This document shows, in pieces, positions 21,754-30,248 of a DNA stretch of 34,320 nt (positions within the stretch are counted from its first letter, which is position 1; every line of letters starts with the position of its first letter). A program made the translations under genes and the position numbers. Under the pieces are notes generated by a model. That model saw only the letters and a list, made by a program, of their open reading frames with translations. It was not told the DNA's origin and ran no database searches. The DNA is from Actinomycetota bacterium (GTDB lineage: Bacteria; Actinomycetota; Rubrobacteria; Rubrobacterales; Rubrobacteraceae). The DNA is taken from contig SIRX01000185.1 in NCBI GenBank assembly GCA_004563715.1, positions 1 through 34,320 on the forward strand, written 5' to 3'.

Positions 21754-22430
21754 GAAGACCGGCGGCAGAACGGCTCCTGCGGGAAGAGAGAGGGTTTACC
21801 CTCGTCGAGGTGCTCGTCACGATGGTCATGATGATCACGGTGATGTTCGCCCTGTACTCCATCTTCGACATGAGCCTGCGGGTCTTCAGCTTCGGCAACG
21901 ACAAGGTAGAGGCCGTAGAGAACGCCCGGCTCGGCCTGGCCAAGATGGAGCGGGAGTTGCGGGCCTCCTACCCGGTGGACAAGATCCGGGGCCAGCGCCA
22001 CCTCTTCTTCTCCCCGGGTTCTCCGGCGACGCCGGCCCGGCCGGGCGAGGACGAGATCACCTTCGGCAACGACCTGCCGCAGCCTCCGGACCCGCCGAAC
22101 CGGTATATAGCGGACACCTCTGTGGCTGCCCCCCAGGCCGATCCGGGAGAGGAGATTACCTACAGGCTGAACAGCGCCTGTCCCGCCTCTGGCACCGAGG
22201 GCGTGTGTACCCTGCAGAGGATGAACAACGGCGTGTCCTCCCCGGTCGTGGAGCACGTGGTGCCCGGCGGACTGAGCTTTACCTACCTGGAGGGCGACCT
22301 CGGCCCCAACGACGCGGCGAACGACCCGAACGGCACCCGCATAGCGGTGGTGCGCGTGACGCTGCGGATAAACAAGGACGGGCGGGAGCAGACCCTGACC
22401 ACGGATGTAGACCTGAGGAACCGGGGCTAG
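21750..22430 (+). CDS. PilW/GspJ-like minor pseudopilin
   Basis: This is a 226-aa minor pilin. The leader MRRPAAERLLREERG is followed by FTLVEVLVTMVMMITVMFALYSIF, giving cleavage after Gly15, Phe +1 and Glu +5. NARLGLAKMERELRAS after the helix is typical of the PilW/GspJ class. A pair of Cys (NSACPASGTEGVCTL) could make a disulfide loop. The C-terminus ends in a beta-rich segment (IAVVRVTLRINKDGREQTLTTDVDLRNRG) common to actinobacterial pseudopilins. I start at ATG 21750, which overlaps the previous stop as ATGA; the frame extends 14 codons further upstream, but that would add an unusually long leader inside the neighbouring gene. The next gene begins 2 nt after its stop. Confidence 0.88.
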   Translation: MRRPAAERLLREERGFTLVEVLVTMVMMITVMFALYSIFDMSLRVFSFGNDKVEAVENARLGLAKMERELRASYPVDKIRGQRHLFFSPGSPATPARPGEDEITFGNDLPQPPDPPNRYIADTSVAAPQADPGEEITYRLNSACPASGTEGVCTLQRMNNGVSSPVVEHVVPGGLSFTYLEGDLGPNDAANDPNGTRIAVVRVTLRINKDGREQTLTTDVDLRNRG

Positions 22431-22432
22431 CT

Positions 22433-23983
22433 GTGCGCCGATTCATGAGAGACGAGTCGGGTATGGCTATGGGCCTGGCCGTCATGGTGGTGCTGCTCGT
22501 GGGGGTAATGGGCGCGGGCCTCCTGGTCTTCGTGCGCAACGACCTGGAGGCCGTCGTGGAGGTCAACCGGGGCCAACAGGCGCTGAAAACGGCGGACGCC
22601 GGCATCGAGGCGGGCCGGAGGCACCTGAGAACCGTTGACGCCACCCCAGCGAACTACGACGGGGACCCCGGTAACGACACCGACCCAAGCCACGCGGCCT
22701 GGTCCGAACTTGAAGGCGGCCGAGACCTGAGCTTCGACGGCAACGAGATAAACGTCGAGATCCGGTACCTCTTGCCTTCCAGAAACGAGAACGAGGCCTC
22801 CCAGCCGGACCGGGCCCCCGAAGTCCTCGCCACCGGCGCCGACTGCCCGGACCCCGCCGACCGCGAGGACCCGGACTGCCTCTACCCCAACGACCGGAAC
22901 TACTTCCGGGTGACCGCGGAGGGAGTCGCGGGGAACGCCCTGCGCAAGGTCCAGGCGATATACAGGACCCAGAACTTCGACATCCCCGTCGCCTACTTCG
23001 CGACCCGGGACATAAATTTCAACGGCAACGCCACCTCGGTGGACGGCCTCAGCCTCTTCGCCAACCGCTGCATAGAAAACCTGCGGGCCGAGAACATAAC
23101 CGGGCGGGACCGGGTGTACGGCGACTGGGCGACGGACCCCATTACGGGATCGCCCAACGAGCACAACGAGGTGCCCCGCGCGAACGACCGGGCCGGCGCC
23201 GCCGCGCTCGGCGGGGCGGTGTGCGACTCCCCCAGCGGCATCGACTACAATCCCACGAGCAACAACAACCAGCAGAAAAGCGGCACCGCCAACCCGCAGC
23301 GCTACGGGCTCCGGGACTTGGACAGCGCCTCCCTGCTGACCAGCGTGTCGGGCAGCAGGCGCTTCGCGGAGGACACCTGGAGTGAGGCCAACGCCCCGCA
23401 GCCCCCGGACACCGTTACCTTCCCCTTCGCCACGGGCGATGAGGCGGCGGACAGCGAGCTGCTGGCCCAGCTAAAGCAGAGGGCCATAGACCAGGGCAAC
23501 TACGTCAGGCGTCCCAGCGGAGACAAGAACTTCAAGATCGACGACGGCACCGGGGATAACCGCTATCCCCGGGCCTCCACCCTGGACACGGTGTTCTTCG
23601 TGGAGTTCGCGGAGGGTGACACCGACAACCCCGTGTACGGGGCGTTGGGCTCCGCCGAGTACAGGGCGCGGACGAGCAACTCGGACCGCTTTACGAGGGG
23701 CACCCTGGTGGTCGTGAACGGGGACTTGAAAACAAGCTCTTCCGCGGACGACTTCGAGGGCGCTATGTTGGTCCGGGACGGGAACGGCGGCGACAACAAC
23801 CTCCCGGTATTCGACAACGGCGGTAACCTGGAGATCCGCGGTTTCGTAAACGTGGAGGGCGACATGTCGCTCAGAGGCAACGTCGGGGGCGTGCTGCCGG
23901 GGGAGTTGATCAACGGTATCCCCGGCGCGTACACCGTGAACCTCTGGAGCTGGCGTGAGTGCTATAGTGAGGACTGTAACTGA
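22433..23983 (+). CDS. PilX-like pilus assembly protein, large (516 aa)
   Basis: This is the last gene of the pseudopilin operon. The N-terminus MRRFMRDESG, then MAMGLAVMVVLLVGVMGAGLLVF, then LEAVVEVNRGQQALKTADAGIEAGRRHL, matches PilX-type proteins: one N-terminal helix, then an A-D-A-G-I-E-A-type stretch. Position +5 of the putative mature form is Leu, not Glu. The rest is a long extracellular domain of about 450 residues rich in Asn, Asp and Gly, with beta-prone repeats near the end (FDNGGNLEIRGFVNVEGDMS and LRGNVGG), reminiscent of a beta-helix or adhesin. Five Cys are present, including two in the last nine residues (ECYSEDC). GTG 22433 is the natural start, 2 nt after the PilW-like gene; ATG 22445 is an alternative. 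It is probably a surface-exposed tip subunit, by analogy. Confidence 0.84.
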   Translation: MRRFMRDESGMAMGLAVMVVLLVGVMGAGLLVFVRNDLEAVVEVNRGQQALKTADAGIEAGRRHLRTVDATPANYDGDPGNDTDPSHAAWSELEGGRDLSFDGNEINVEIRYLLPSRNENEASQPDRAPEVLATGADCPDPADREDPDCLYPNDRNYFRVTAEGVAGNALRKVQAIYRTQNFDIPVAYFATRDINFNGNATSVDGLSLFANRCIENLRAENITGRDRVYGDWATDPITGSPNEHNEVPRANDRAGAAALGGAVCDSPSGIDYNPTSNNNQQKSGTANPQRYGLRDLDSASLLTSVSGSRRFAEDTWSEANAPQPPDTVTFPFATGDEAADSELLAQLKQRAIDQGNYVRRPSGDKNFKIDDGTGDNRYPRASTLDTVFFVEFAEGDTDNPVYGALGSAEYRARTSNSDRFTRGTLVVVNGDLKTSSSADDFEGAMLVRDGNGGDNNLPVFDNGGNLEIRGFVNVEGDMSLRGNVGGVLPGELINGIPGAYTVNLWSWRECYSEDCN

Positions 23984-24078
23984 GGTGGGTGTCCGGCATC
24001 AGACGTGGCCGAGCGTCGATGAGCGGGGAGGGAAACCATTCCTACGTGCTTTTCGCCCGTGGAGCGTAGCGGGCTGTC

Positions 24079-27000
24079 GTGACTAGGATGCTGAGCGGCA
24101 AACGGATACTGCTGGCTGGGGTGGCGCTGGCTGTTTTCTACTGGCTCTTCGAGACCCTCGTCGTAGACGTCTTGATCTTCCGGGAGGGCACGGTCGCCGA
24201 CCGGTTGTTGCCTCCTCCGGCTGAGGAGGGGCACGAGCTGTGGATGCGGCTCACGACGGTGGCCTTGATCTTGGGGTTCGCCGGGGTGTTGCAGGTCCTG
24301 TCTAACCGGGACGAGCGGCGGCGGGCGGCGCTGGGGGAGAGCGAGGCCCGTTTCCAGGCGGTGATAGATACGGCGCCGAACGCGATCGTCACGATTGGAC
24401 GTGATGGCCGGATCCGGTCGTTCAACGCCAGCGCGGAGCAGATGTTCGGCTACGCGGCGGAGGAGGCCGTCGGGGAGCCGCTGCGGATGCTGATGCCCGA
24501 GCGTTTCCGGGAGCCGCACGAGCGGGCCTTCCGCCGCTACCTGGAGACGGGCGAGGAACGCATTATAGGTCGGGGCCCGGTGGAGCTGGCCGGGCTGCGC
24601 AAGAACGGCGAGGAGTTCCCCGTCGAGCTTTCTCTGGGGGAGACGGAGGGGAGAGAAGGGACGCTCTTTACCGGTGTCATCCGGGACATCAGCGGGCGCA
24701 AGCGGACCGAGAGGGAGCTGCGCGAGGCGGAGGAGCGCTTCCGCAGCGCCTTTGACGAAGCTCTTACCGGTATGTCCCTGAACGCTCTCGATGGGCGATT
24801 TTTGCGGGTCAACCGCGCCCTGTGCGAGATCCTGGGTTACCCGGAGGAGAAGCTGCTTTCCTCTACGTATCTGGACATAACGCCCGAGGACGAACGAGAA
24901 GCGGGCGCCGAGCGTGTCCAGCAGCTGATCGAAGGCCAGAACGACGGCTACACCGTCGAGCGGCGCTACGTCCACGGCGAGGGGCACACGATCTGGGTCT
25001 TCTTGAGCATCTCGCTCGTGCGGGACGCGGATGGCCGCCCGCTCTACCTGGTCACCCAGACGCAGGACATTACGGACCACAAAAAGAATGAAGAGACCCG
25101 GGCGCTGCTGGCGGCCATCATCGAGTCCTCCGAGGACGCCATCTTCAGCAAGACCCTGGACGGCACCATCACCACCTGGAACCGGGGCGCGGAGCGGCTC
25201 TACGGCTACTCCGCCGGGGAGGCCATCGGAAAATCCGTATCCATGCTCGTCCCGCCCGACCGGCCGGACGAGATCCCGGCCATCCTGGACAAGATCCGGC
25301 GGGGCGAGACCGTCAGCGGCTACGAGACCGAGCGCGTGACCCGCGACGGCGCGCGGCTGAACATCTCGCTGGGCGTCTCCCCGATCCGGGACGCGGCGGG
25401 CAGGATCGTCGGCGCCTCGACCATCGCCCGCGACGTGACCGCCATAAAGCGGGCCGAGAAGACGCTCCGAATGCAGGCCACGGCGATGGAGGCTTCCATA
25501 GAAGGCATCGCCATCTTCGACAGCGAGGGTAAGATCACCTACGCCAACGAGACCTACGCCCGGATGTATGGCTACGACGGGCCGCAGGACCTCGTCGGCG
25601 AGAGCTGGCAGGCTCTCCTCGCCGAGGGCGAGGCCGAGAGGTTCGAGCGGAGCTTCGGCCCCTCGATAGCGGAGACCGGTAAGTGGTCCGGGGAGGTTAC
25701 CGGCCGCCGGTGGGACGGCAGCACCTTCCCCCAAGAGGCTTCCGCTTCCATCCTGGAGGAAGACAGCGGCTGGGTCGCCGTGGCGCGGGACGTAACCGAG
25801 CGGCGGGCGGCGGAGGAGCGAGAAGCCCGACAGAGAACCAGGGAGATGTTCCGGGCAGAGGTGGACGTTGCCCTCGGCAGTGAGGGGGCGCTGCCGGAGA
25901 TACTGCAGGGTTGCGCCGAGTCCGCGGTGCGCCACCTCGACGCGGCGTTCTTCCGCGTCTGGACCCTAAACGAAGAAGAGCAGATCTTGGAGCTACGGGC
26001 CAGTGCGGGCATGTATACCCACCTCGACGGTCCGCACGGGCGCGTACCCGTCGGTCAGTACAAGATCGGGCTTATCGCCCAGGAGAAAGAGCCGCGCCTG
26101 ACCAACGACGTTCTCCAGGACCCCCGGGTCGGCGATAAGGAGTGGGCGCGGAGAGAGGGTATGGTTGCCTTTGCCGGGTACCCGCTGATGGTCGAGGGTC
26201 GGCTGGTGGGCGTGATGGCCATGTTCTCCCGCGCCCGGATCTCCGAAGAAACCGAGGAGTTGCTCGCCACCGTAGCGGATACGGTGGCCCAGGGGATCGA
26301 GCGCAAGCAGACCGAGGTGGCGCTGCGCGAGGCCGAGGAGCGGTTCCGGGCGCTGGTCCAGAACGCGATGGACCTGATCGTGGTCCAGAGACCTGATGGA
26401 ACCCTGTCTTACGTGAGCCCCTCGATAGAGTGGATGCTGGGCTACCGTCCGGAGGAGGCAATAGGAGCCGAGGCCCGAGAATACATCCACCCCGAGGACC
26501 AGGAAGAAGCCCGCGAGGCTTTCTTCGAAACTCTTTCTGGTTCCGGTCCCCTGCAGACCAGGACCTTCCGCTACCGGCACAAGGACGGCTCCTGGCGCTA
26601 CCTCGAAGTGGTGGGCAATAACCAGCTCGATAACCCCAGCATCGGGGGCGTGGTGTTCAACTGCCGGGACGTAACCGAGCGGAGGATGTTGGAGAAGCGG
26701 CGGCGCGAGGCCGAGGAGCGCTACCGGGTGCTGGTGGAGCAGATGCCGGCCCTCGTCTACACGGAGGCCCGGGACGAATCCGGCACGACGACTTACATGA
26801 GCCCGCAGTGCATAGACATTCTCGGTTACACGGCGGAGCAGTGGACCTTCACCCCCGGTTTCTGGAAAGAGGTCGTCCACCCCGAAGACCGGGAGCGGGT
26901 GCTGGCCGAGGACGAGCGCACCCACGAGACCGGCGACCCCTTCCGGGCCGAGTACCGGGTCATCACCGGCGGCGGGCGCACCGTGTGGGTACGCGACGAG

Positions 27001-30000
27001 GCGGTGCTGGTGCGGGACGGGGGCGGAGACGGCGGTTTCTGGCAGGGCGTCATACTGGACATCACCGACCGAAAGGCGGCTGAGGAGGAGGTCCGGGAGC
27101 TAAACCGGGATCTAGAGCGGCGGGTCGTGGAGCGCACCGGGCAGCTGCGAGAGAGCGAGGAGCGCTACCGGCTCGTGGTGGACGGCTCCAACGACGGCAT
27201 CTGGGACTGGGAGGTGGACACCGGTAAACTCTACTGGAACGACCGGTTTTTCGAGGTGCTGGGTCTGTCCCGATCCGAGACCGAGCCGTCGTTCGAGCTG
27301 TTTGTGGAGCTGCTCCACCCGGACGACCGCCAGAGGGTGCTCGACGCGGTACAGGTGCACCTGGAGGAGGATGAGAGGTACGAGGAAGAGTTCCGGATGC
27401 GGCATGCCGGCGGCGGTTACCGGGAGTTGCTGGGCCGCGGCAGGGCCCTACGCGATGAGAACGGGGCCCCCGTGCGGATGGCCGGGACCGTGGCGGACAT
27501 AACGGAGCGTAAGGAGGCGGAGCGGCGGCTGCGGGAGAGCGAGGAGCGGTTCCGGTCGCTGGTGCAGAACGCCTCGGATATCATCACCGTCCTCGATCCC
27601 CACGGCGACATCCGCTACGAGAGCCCGGCGGTGGAGCGGATACTGGGCCGCAAGCCCCGGGAGCTCGAAGGTGAGAGCGCCTTCGACTACATCCACCCGG
27701 CCGACGTGGGCCGGGTGCGGGAGGTCTTCGCCGCGTTGCTGGGCGAGCCGGGCGGGACCCAAACGGTAGAGTTCCGGTTCCGGCACGCGGACGGCTCCTG
27801 GCGGTACCTCGAAGCCGTCAGCAGCAACCTGCTCGACGAGGAGAGCGTAGGGGGGATAGTCGTCAACTCCCGCGACGTGACGGAGCGCAAGAAGGCCGAA
27901 GAAGAGGTGCGGGAGCTGAACGAGAGCCTCGAAGCGCGGGTGGCGGAGCGCACCGGGCAACTGCGCGAGATCGTGGCCGAGCTGGAAGCCGCCCGCGAGG
28001 CCGCCGACGCCGCCAACAAGGCCAAGAGCGAGTTTCTGGCGAACATGTCCCACGAGATCCGCACCCCCATGAACGGGGTCATCGGGATGACGGAACTGCT
28101 GTTAGACACACAGCTCGACGCCGAGCAGCGGGAGTTCGCCCGGACGATCCGCTCTTCGGGCGAGGGCTTGCTGACGATCATCAACGACATCCTGGATTTC
28201 TCCAAGATAGAGGCCGGACACCTGAAGCTTGAGTTCGTGGAGTTCGAGCCCGGGGAGGTGGTCGAGGAGGTGGTGGGACTCCTGGCCGAGAAGGCCCACA
28301 CCAAGGGCCTGGAGCTTGCGAGCTTCGTGGAGGCCGGGGTGCCCGCGCTGGTGCGGGGCGACCCGGGCAGGCTGCGCCAGGTGCTAACGAACATCGTGGG
28401 CAACGCCATCAAGTTTACCGAGGAGGGCGAGGTGGTGGTCAAGGCCAGCCTCGCGCGCGCCGGCCACGCTACCCCCGCGGACCGGGGAGCCCATGCGGGA
28501 GCCCAGATGGTTGCGGTGCGCTTAGAGGTGCGCGACACGGGCATCGGGATGACGGAGGAGGAGCGGGGCAGGATATTCCGCTCCTTTACGCAGGCGGACG
28601 CATCCACCACCCGCCGCTACGGGGGGACGGGGCTGGGGCTCGTCATCAGCAAGCAGCTCGTGGGGTTGATGGGCGGCGAGATCGGCGTACACAGCGAGCC
28701 CGGTGTGGGCTCTACCTTCTGGTTCACCGTGGGGCTGGAGCAGCGGGAGCCGGCCCCGGGCGGCACGCCAGCGCCCCCGGGATCGAAAGCGGGGGGAGGG
28801 AATAGCGGGGAGGGTTTCCAGGAGAACCTAGAAGGGTTGCGGGTGCTCATCGTCGACGACAACGCGACGAACCGCCAGATACTGCTGAAACAGACCGCCT
28901 CCTGGGGAATGTCCTCCCGGGCTGTCGGGTCCGGTCCCGAAGCCCTGGCGGAGCTCCGGCGGGCCGCCGAGAACGGACCCTCCGGCTACCCCCAGGATCA
29001 CCCGCGCGGCTACGACGTGGCCGTGCTGGACATGCAGATGCCCGGCATGGACGGCCTGGAGCTCGCGGAGGAGATAAAGGGCGACCCCGCCATCTCGAAG
29101 ACCCGCCTGGTGATGCTCACCTCCATCGGCAACCGTCCCGGTCCCGTCAGGACCGGGGCCCTGGAGGCGGGTGTAGAAGCGTACCTCACAAAACCCGTGC
29201 GCCAGTCGGAGCTGTACAATACCCTGGTCGCGCTGGTATCCGGCGGGGCCTCGGACGCAGATGGCTCGGGAAGCACGCAGGACAGGCCCCGGCGAGACCG
29301 GCGTGGGGGAGAGGCCGCACCGTCCGGGGAGGTTGCCGGGAGCAGCCCCGCGGGGCGTATCCTGCTGGCCGAGGACAACGCCGTAAACCAGAAGGTGGCC
29401 GTAAAGATGCTCCAGAGGCTCGGTTACGAGGTAGACGTCGTTGCCGACGGGGGGGAGGCCCTGGAAGCCCTCCGAAACGCCTATTATGGAGCGGTGTTGA
29501 TGGACGTGCAGATGCCCCAGATGGATGGCTACGAGGCCACCGCCGAGATAAGGCGGCGCGAGGAACGTGTTAGCGAAGAGCGGGTGGCGCGTGTCCCGCG
29601 TGTCCCGCGTGTCCCGATCATAGCGATGACGGCCAACGCCCTGGAGGGGGACCGGGAGCGGGCGCTGGAGGCTGGTATGGACGACTATATCTCGAAGCCG
29701 GTGAAGTCCGAGGACCTCGACGCCGTTCTGAGCCGGTGGGCGGTTGCGGGCGGTCCCGGAGAGACCAGCGAGCAGGAAAAGGTTGCGGAAGAACCCGGGA
29801 AAGACCCCGCAGACCAGAACCTGCTCCAGGACTTGCAGGAGATCGGGGACGAGACCTTACTGGCCGAGATCGTGGATCTCTTTTTGGAAGACACGCCTCC
29901 GAGGCTCGCGGCCCTGCGCGAGGCCATAGAGTCGGGCGAAGCGGAGGCCCTGGATCACGCGGCCCACACCCTCCGCGGTTCCAGTGGCAACCTGGGCGCC

Positions 30001-30153
30001 GCCCGGATGGCCGCGCTATGCGGCGAGTTGCAGGGCGCGGCCGACGCGGGGGACCTGGACCGGGCCGCGGCCCTGCTGAACGGGCTCGAAAAAGAGTTCG
30101 ACCGGGTGCGGACGTTGCTCCGGCGCCGGGTAGAAGCCGGAAGGACCGGGTAA
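24079..30153 (+). CDS. Giant membrane hybrid histidine kinase: 8 PAS, GAF, HisKA, HATPase, 2 REC, HPt (2024 aa)
   Basis: This multi-sensor phosphorelay kinase has two N-terminal helices (about 9-34 and 55-74), then a long cytoplasmic sensor array. PAS domains begin near residues 91, 221, 341, 465, 756, 882, 1030 and 1157, and a GAF domain lies at about 591-740. Coiled coils (RELNxxLExRVxERTGQL) join the last PAS domains to HisKA, whose phospho-acceptor is His1325 (MSHEIRTPMNG). HATPase spans about 1425-1553 (GNAIKFTEEGE, DTGIGM, YGGTGLGL). REC1 has Asp1651 (LDMQMPGMDG), REC2 Asp1809 (MDVQMPQMDG), and the C-terminal HPt His1963 (AHTLRGSSGNLGA). All relay residues are present, so a full His-Asp-His chain is possible. 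The last PAS is very close to that of the c-di-GMP enzyme. GTG 24079 or ATG 24088 could be the start; no strong ribosome-binding site is visible. Confidence 0.95.
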   Translation: MTRMLSGKRILLAGVALAVFYWLFETLVVDVLIFREGTVADRLLPPPAEEGHELWMRLTTVALILGFAGVLQVLSNRDERRRAALGESEARFQAVIDTAPNAIVTIGRDGRIRSFNASAEQMFGYAAEEAVGEPLRMLMPERFREPHERAFRRYLETGEERIIGRGPVELAGLRKNGEEFPVELSLGETEGREGTLFTGVIRDISGRKRTERELREAEERFRSAFDEALTGMSLNALDGRFLRVNRALCEILGYPEEKLLSSTYLDITPEDEREAGAERVQQLIEGQNDGYTVERRYVHGEGHTIWVFLSISLVRDADGRPLYLVTQTQDITDHKKNEETRALLAAIIESSEDAIFSKTLDGTITTWNRGAERLYGYSAGEAIGKSVSMLVPPDRPDEIPAILDKIRRGETVSGYETERVTRDGARLNISLGVSPIRDAAGRIVGASTIARDVTAIKRAEKTLRMQATAMEASIEGIAIFDSEGKITYANETYARMYGYDGPQDLVGESWQALLAEGEAERFERSFGPSIAETGKWSGEVTGRRWDGSTFPQEASASILEEDSGWVAVARDVTERRAAEEREARQRTREMFRAEVDVALGSEGALPEILQGCAESAVRHLDAAFFRVWTLNEEEQILELRASAGMYTHLDGPHGRVPVGQYKIGLIAQEKEPRLTNDVLQDPRVGDKEWARREGMVAFAGYPLMVEGRLVGVMAMFSRARISEETEELLATVADTVAQGIERKQTEVALREAEERFRALVQNAMDLIVVQRPDGTLSYVSPSIEWMLGYRPEEAIGAEAREYIHPEDQEEAREAFFETLSGSGPLQTRTFRYRHKDGSWRYLEVVGNNQLDNPSIGGVVFNCRDVTERRMLEKRRREAEERYRVLVEQMPALVYTEARDESGTTTYMSPQCIDILGYTAEQWTFTPGFWKEVVHPEDRERVLAEDERTHETGDPFRAEYRVITGGGRTVWVRDEAVLVRDGGGDGGFWQGVILDITDRKAAEEEVRELNRDLERRVVERTGQLRESEERYRLVVDGSNDGIWDWEVDTGKLYWNDRFFEVLGLSRSETEPSFELFVELLHPDDRQRVLDAVQVHLEEDERYEEEFRMRHAGGGYRELLGRGRALRDENGAPVRMAGTVADITERKEAERRLRESEERFRSLVQNASDIITVLDPHGDIRYESPAVERILGRKPRELEGESAFDYIHPADVGRVREVFAALLGEPGGTQTVEFRFRHADGSWRYLEAVSSNLLDEESVGGIVVNSRDVTERKKAEEEVRELNESLEARVAERTGQLREIVAELEAAREAADAANKAKSEFLANMSHEIRTPMNGVIGMTELLLDTQLDAEQREFARTIRSSGEGLLTIINDILDFSKIEAGHLKLEFVEFEPGEVVEEVVGLLAEKAHTKGLELASFVEAGVPALVRGDPGRLRQVLTNIVGNAIKFTEEGEVVVKASLARAGHATPADRGAHAGAQMVAVRLEVRDTGIGMTEEERGRIFRSFTQADASTTRRYGGTGLGLVISKQLVGLMGGEIGVHSEPGVGSTFWFTVGLEQREPAPGGTPAPPGSKAGGGNSGEGFQENLEGLRVLIVDDNATNRQILLKQTASWGMSSRAVGSGPEALAELRRAAENGPSGYPQDHPRGYDVAVLDMQMPGMDGLELAEEIKGDPAISKTRLVMLTSIGNRPGPVRTGALEAGVEAYLTKPVRQSELYNTLVALVSGGASDADGSGSTQDRPRRDRRGGEAAPSGEVAGSSPAGRILLAEDNAVNQKVAVKMLQRLGYEVDVVADGGEALEALRNAYYGAVLMDVQMPQMDGYEATAEIRRREERVSEERVARVPRVPRVPIIAMTANALEGDRERALEAGMDDYISKPVKSEDLDAVLSRWAVAGGPGETSEQEKVAEEPGKDPADQNLLQDLQEIGDETLLAEIVDLFLEDTPPRLAALREAIESGEAEALDHAAHTLRGSSGNLGAARMAALCGELQGAADAGDLDRAAALLNGLEKEFDRVRTLLRRRVEAGRTG
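29590..29616. repeat. Three exact tandem copies of a 9-bp unit inside REC2
   Basis: CGTGTCCCG occurs three times in tandem and encodes RVPRVPRVP in the REC2 domain, just before the strand IIAMTANA. The length is a multiple of three, so copy-number change would keep the frame. Confidence 0.93.
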
Positions 30154-30248
30154 GCTGCCGTGGACCGAAGCGTCTTTCGCGGTTCGCGGGACGCCGGGGC
30201 GTGCCGCAAGGCGGAAGACCGGGTTTGGGGAACCCACCGGGTTGACTC

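Noticed and set aside
23984-24078. Structured leader or riboswitch before the giant kinase
   Set aside because: Only short hairpins (GGAA/TTCC and CCCG/CGGG) are visible; no known aptamer core is recognised.
23962-25935. Minus-strand open frame of 657 codons
   Set aside because: It is antisense to the PilX-like end and the first kinase's PAS domains, with no recognisable protein features.
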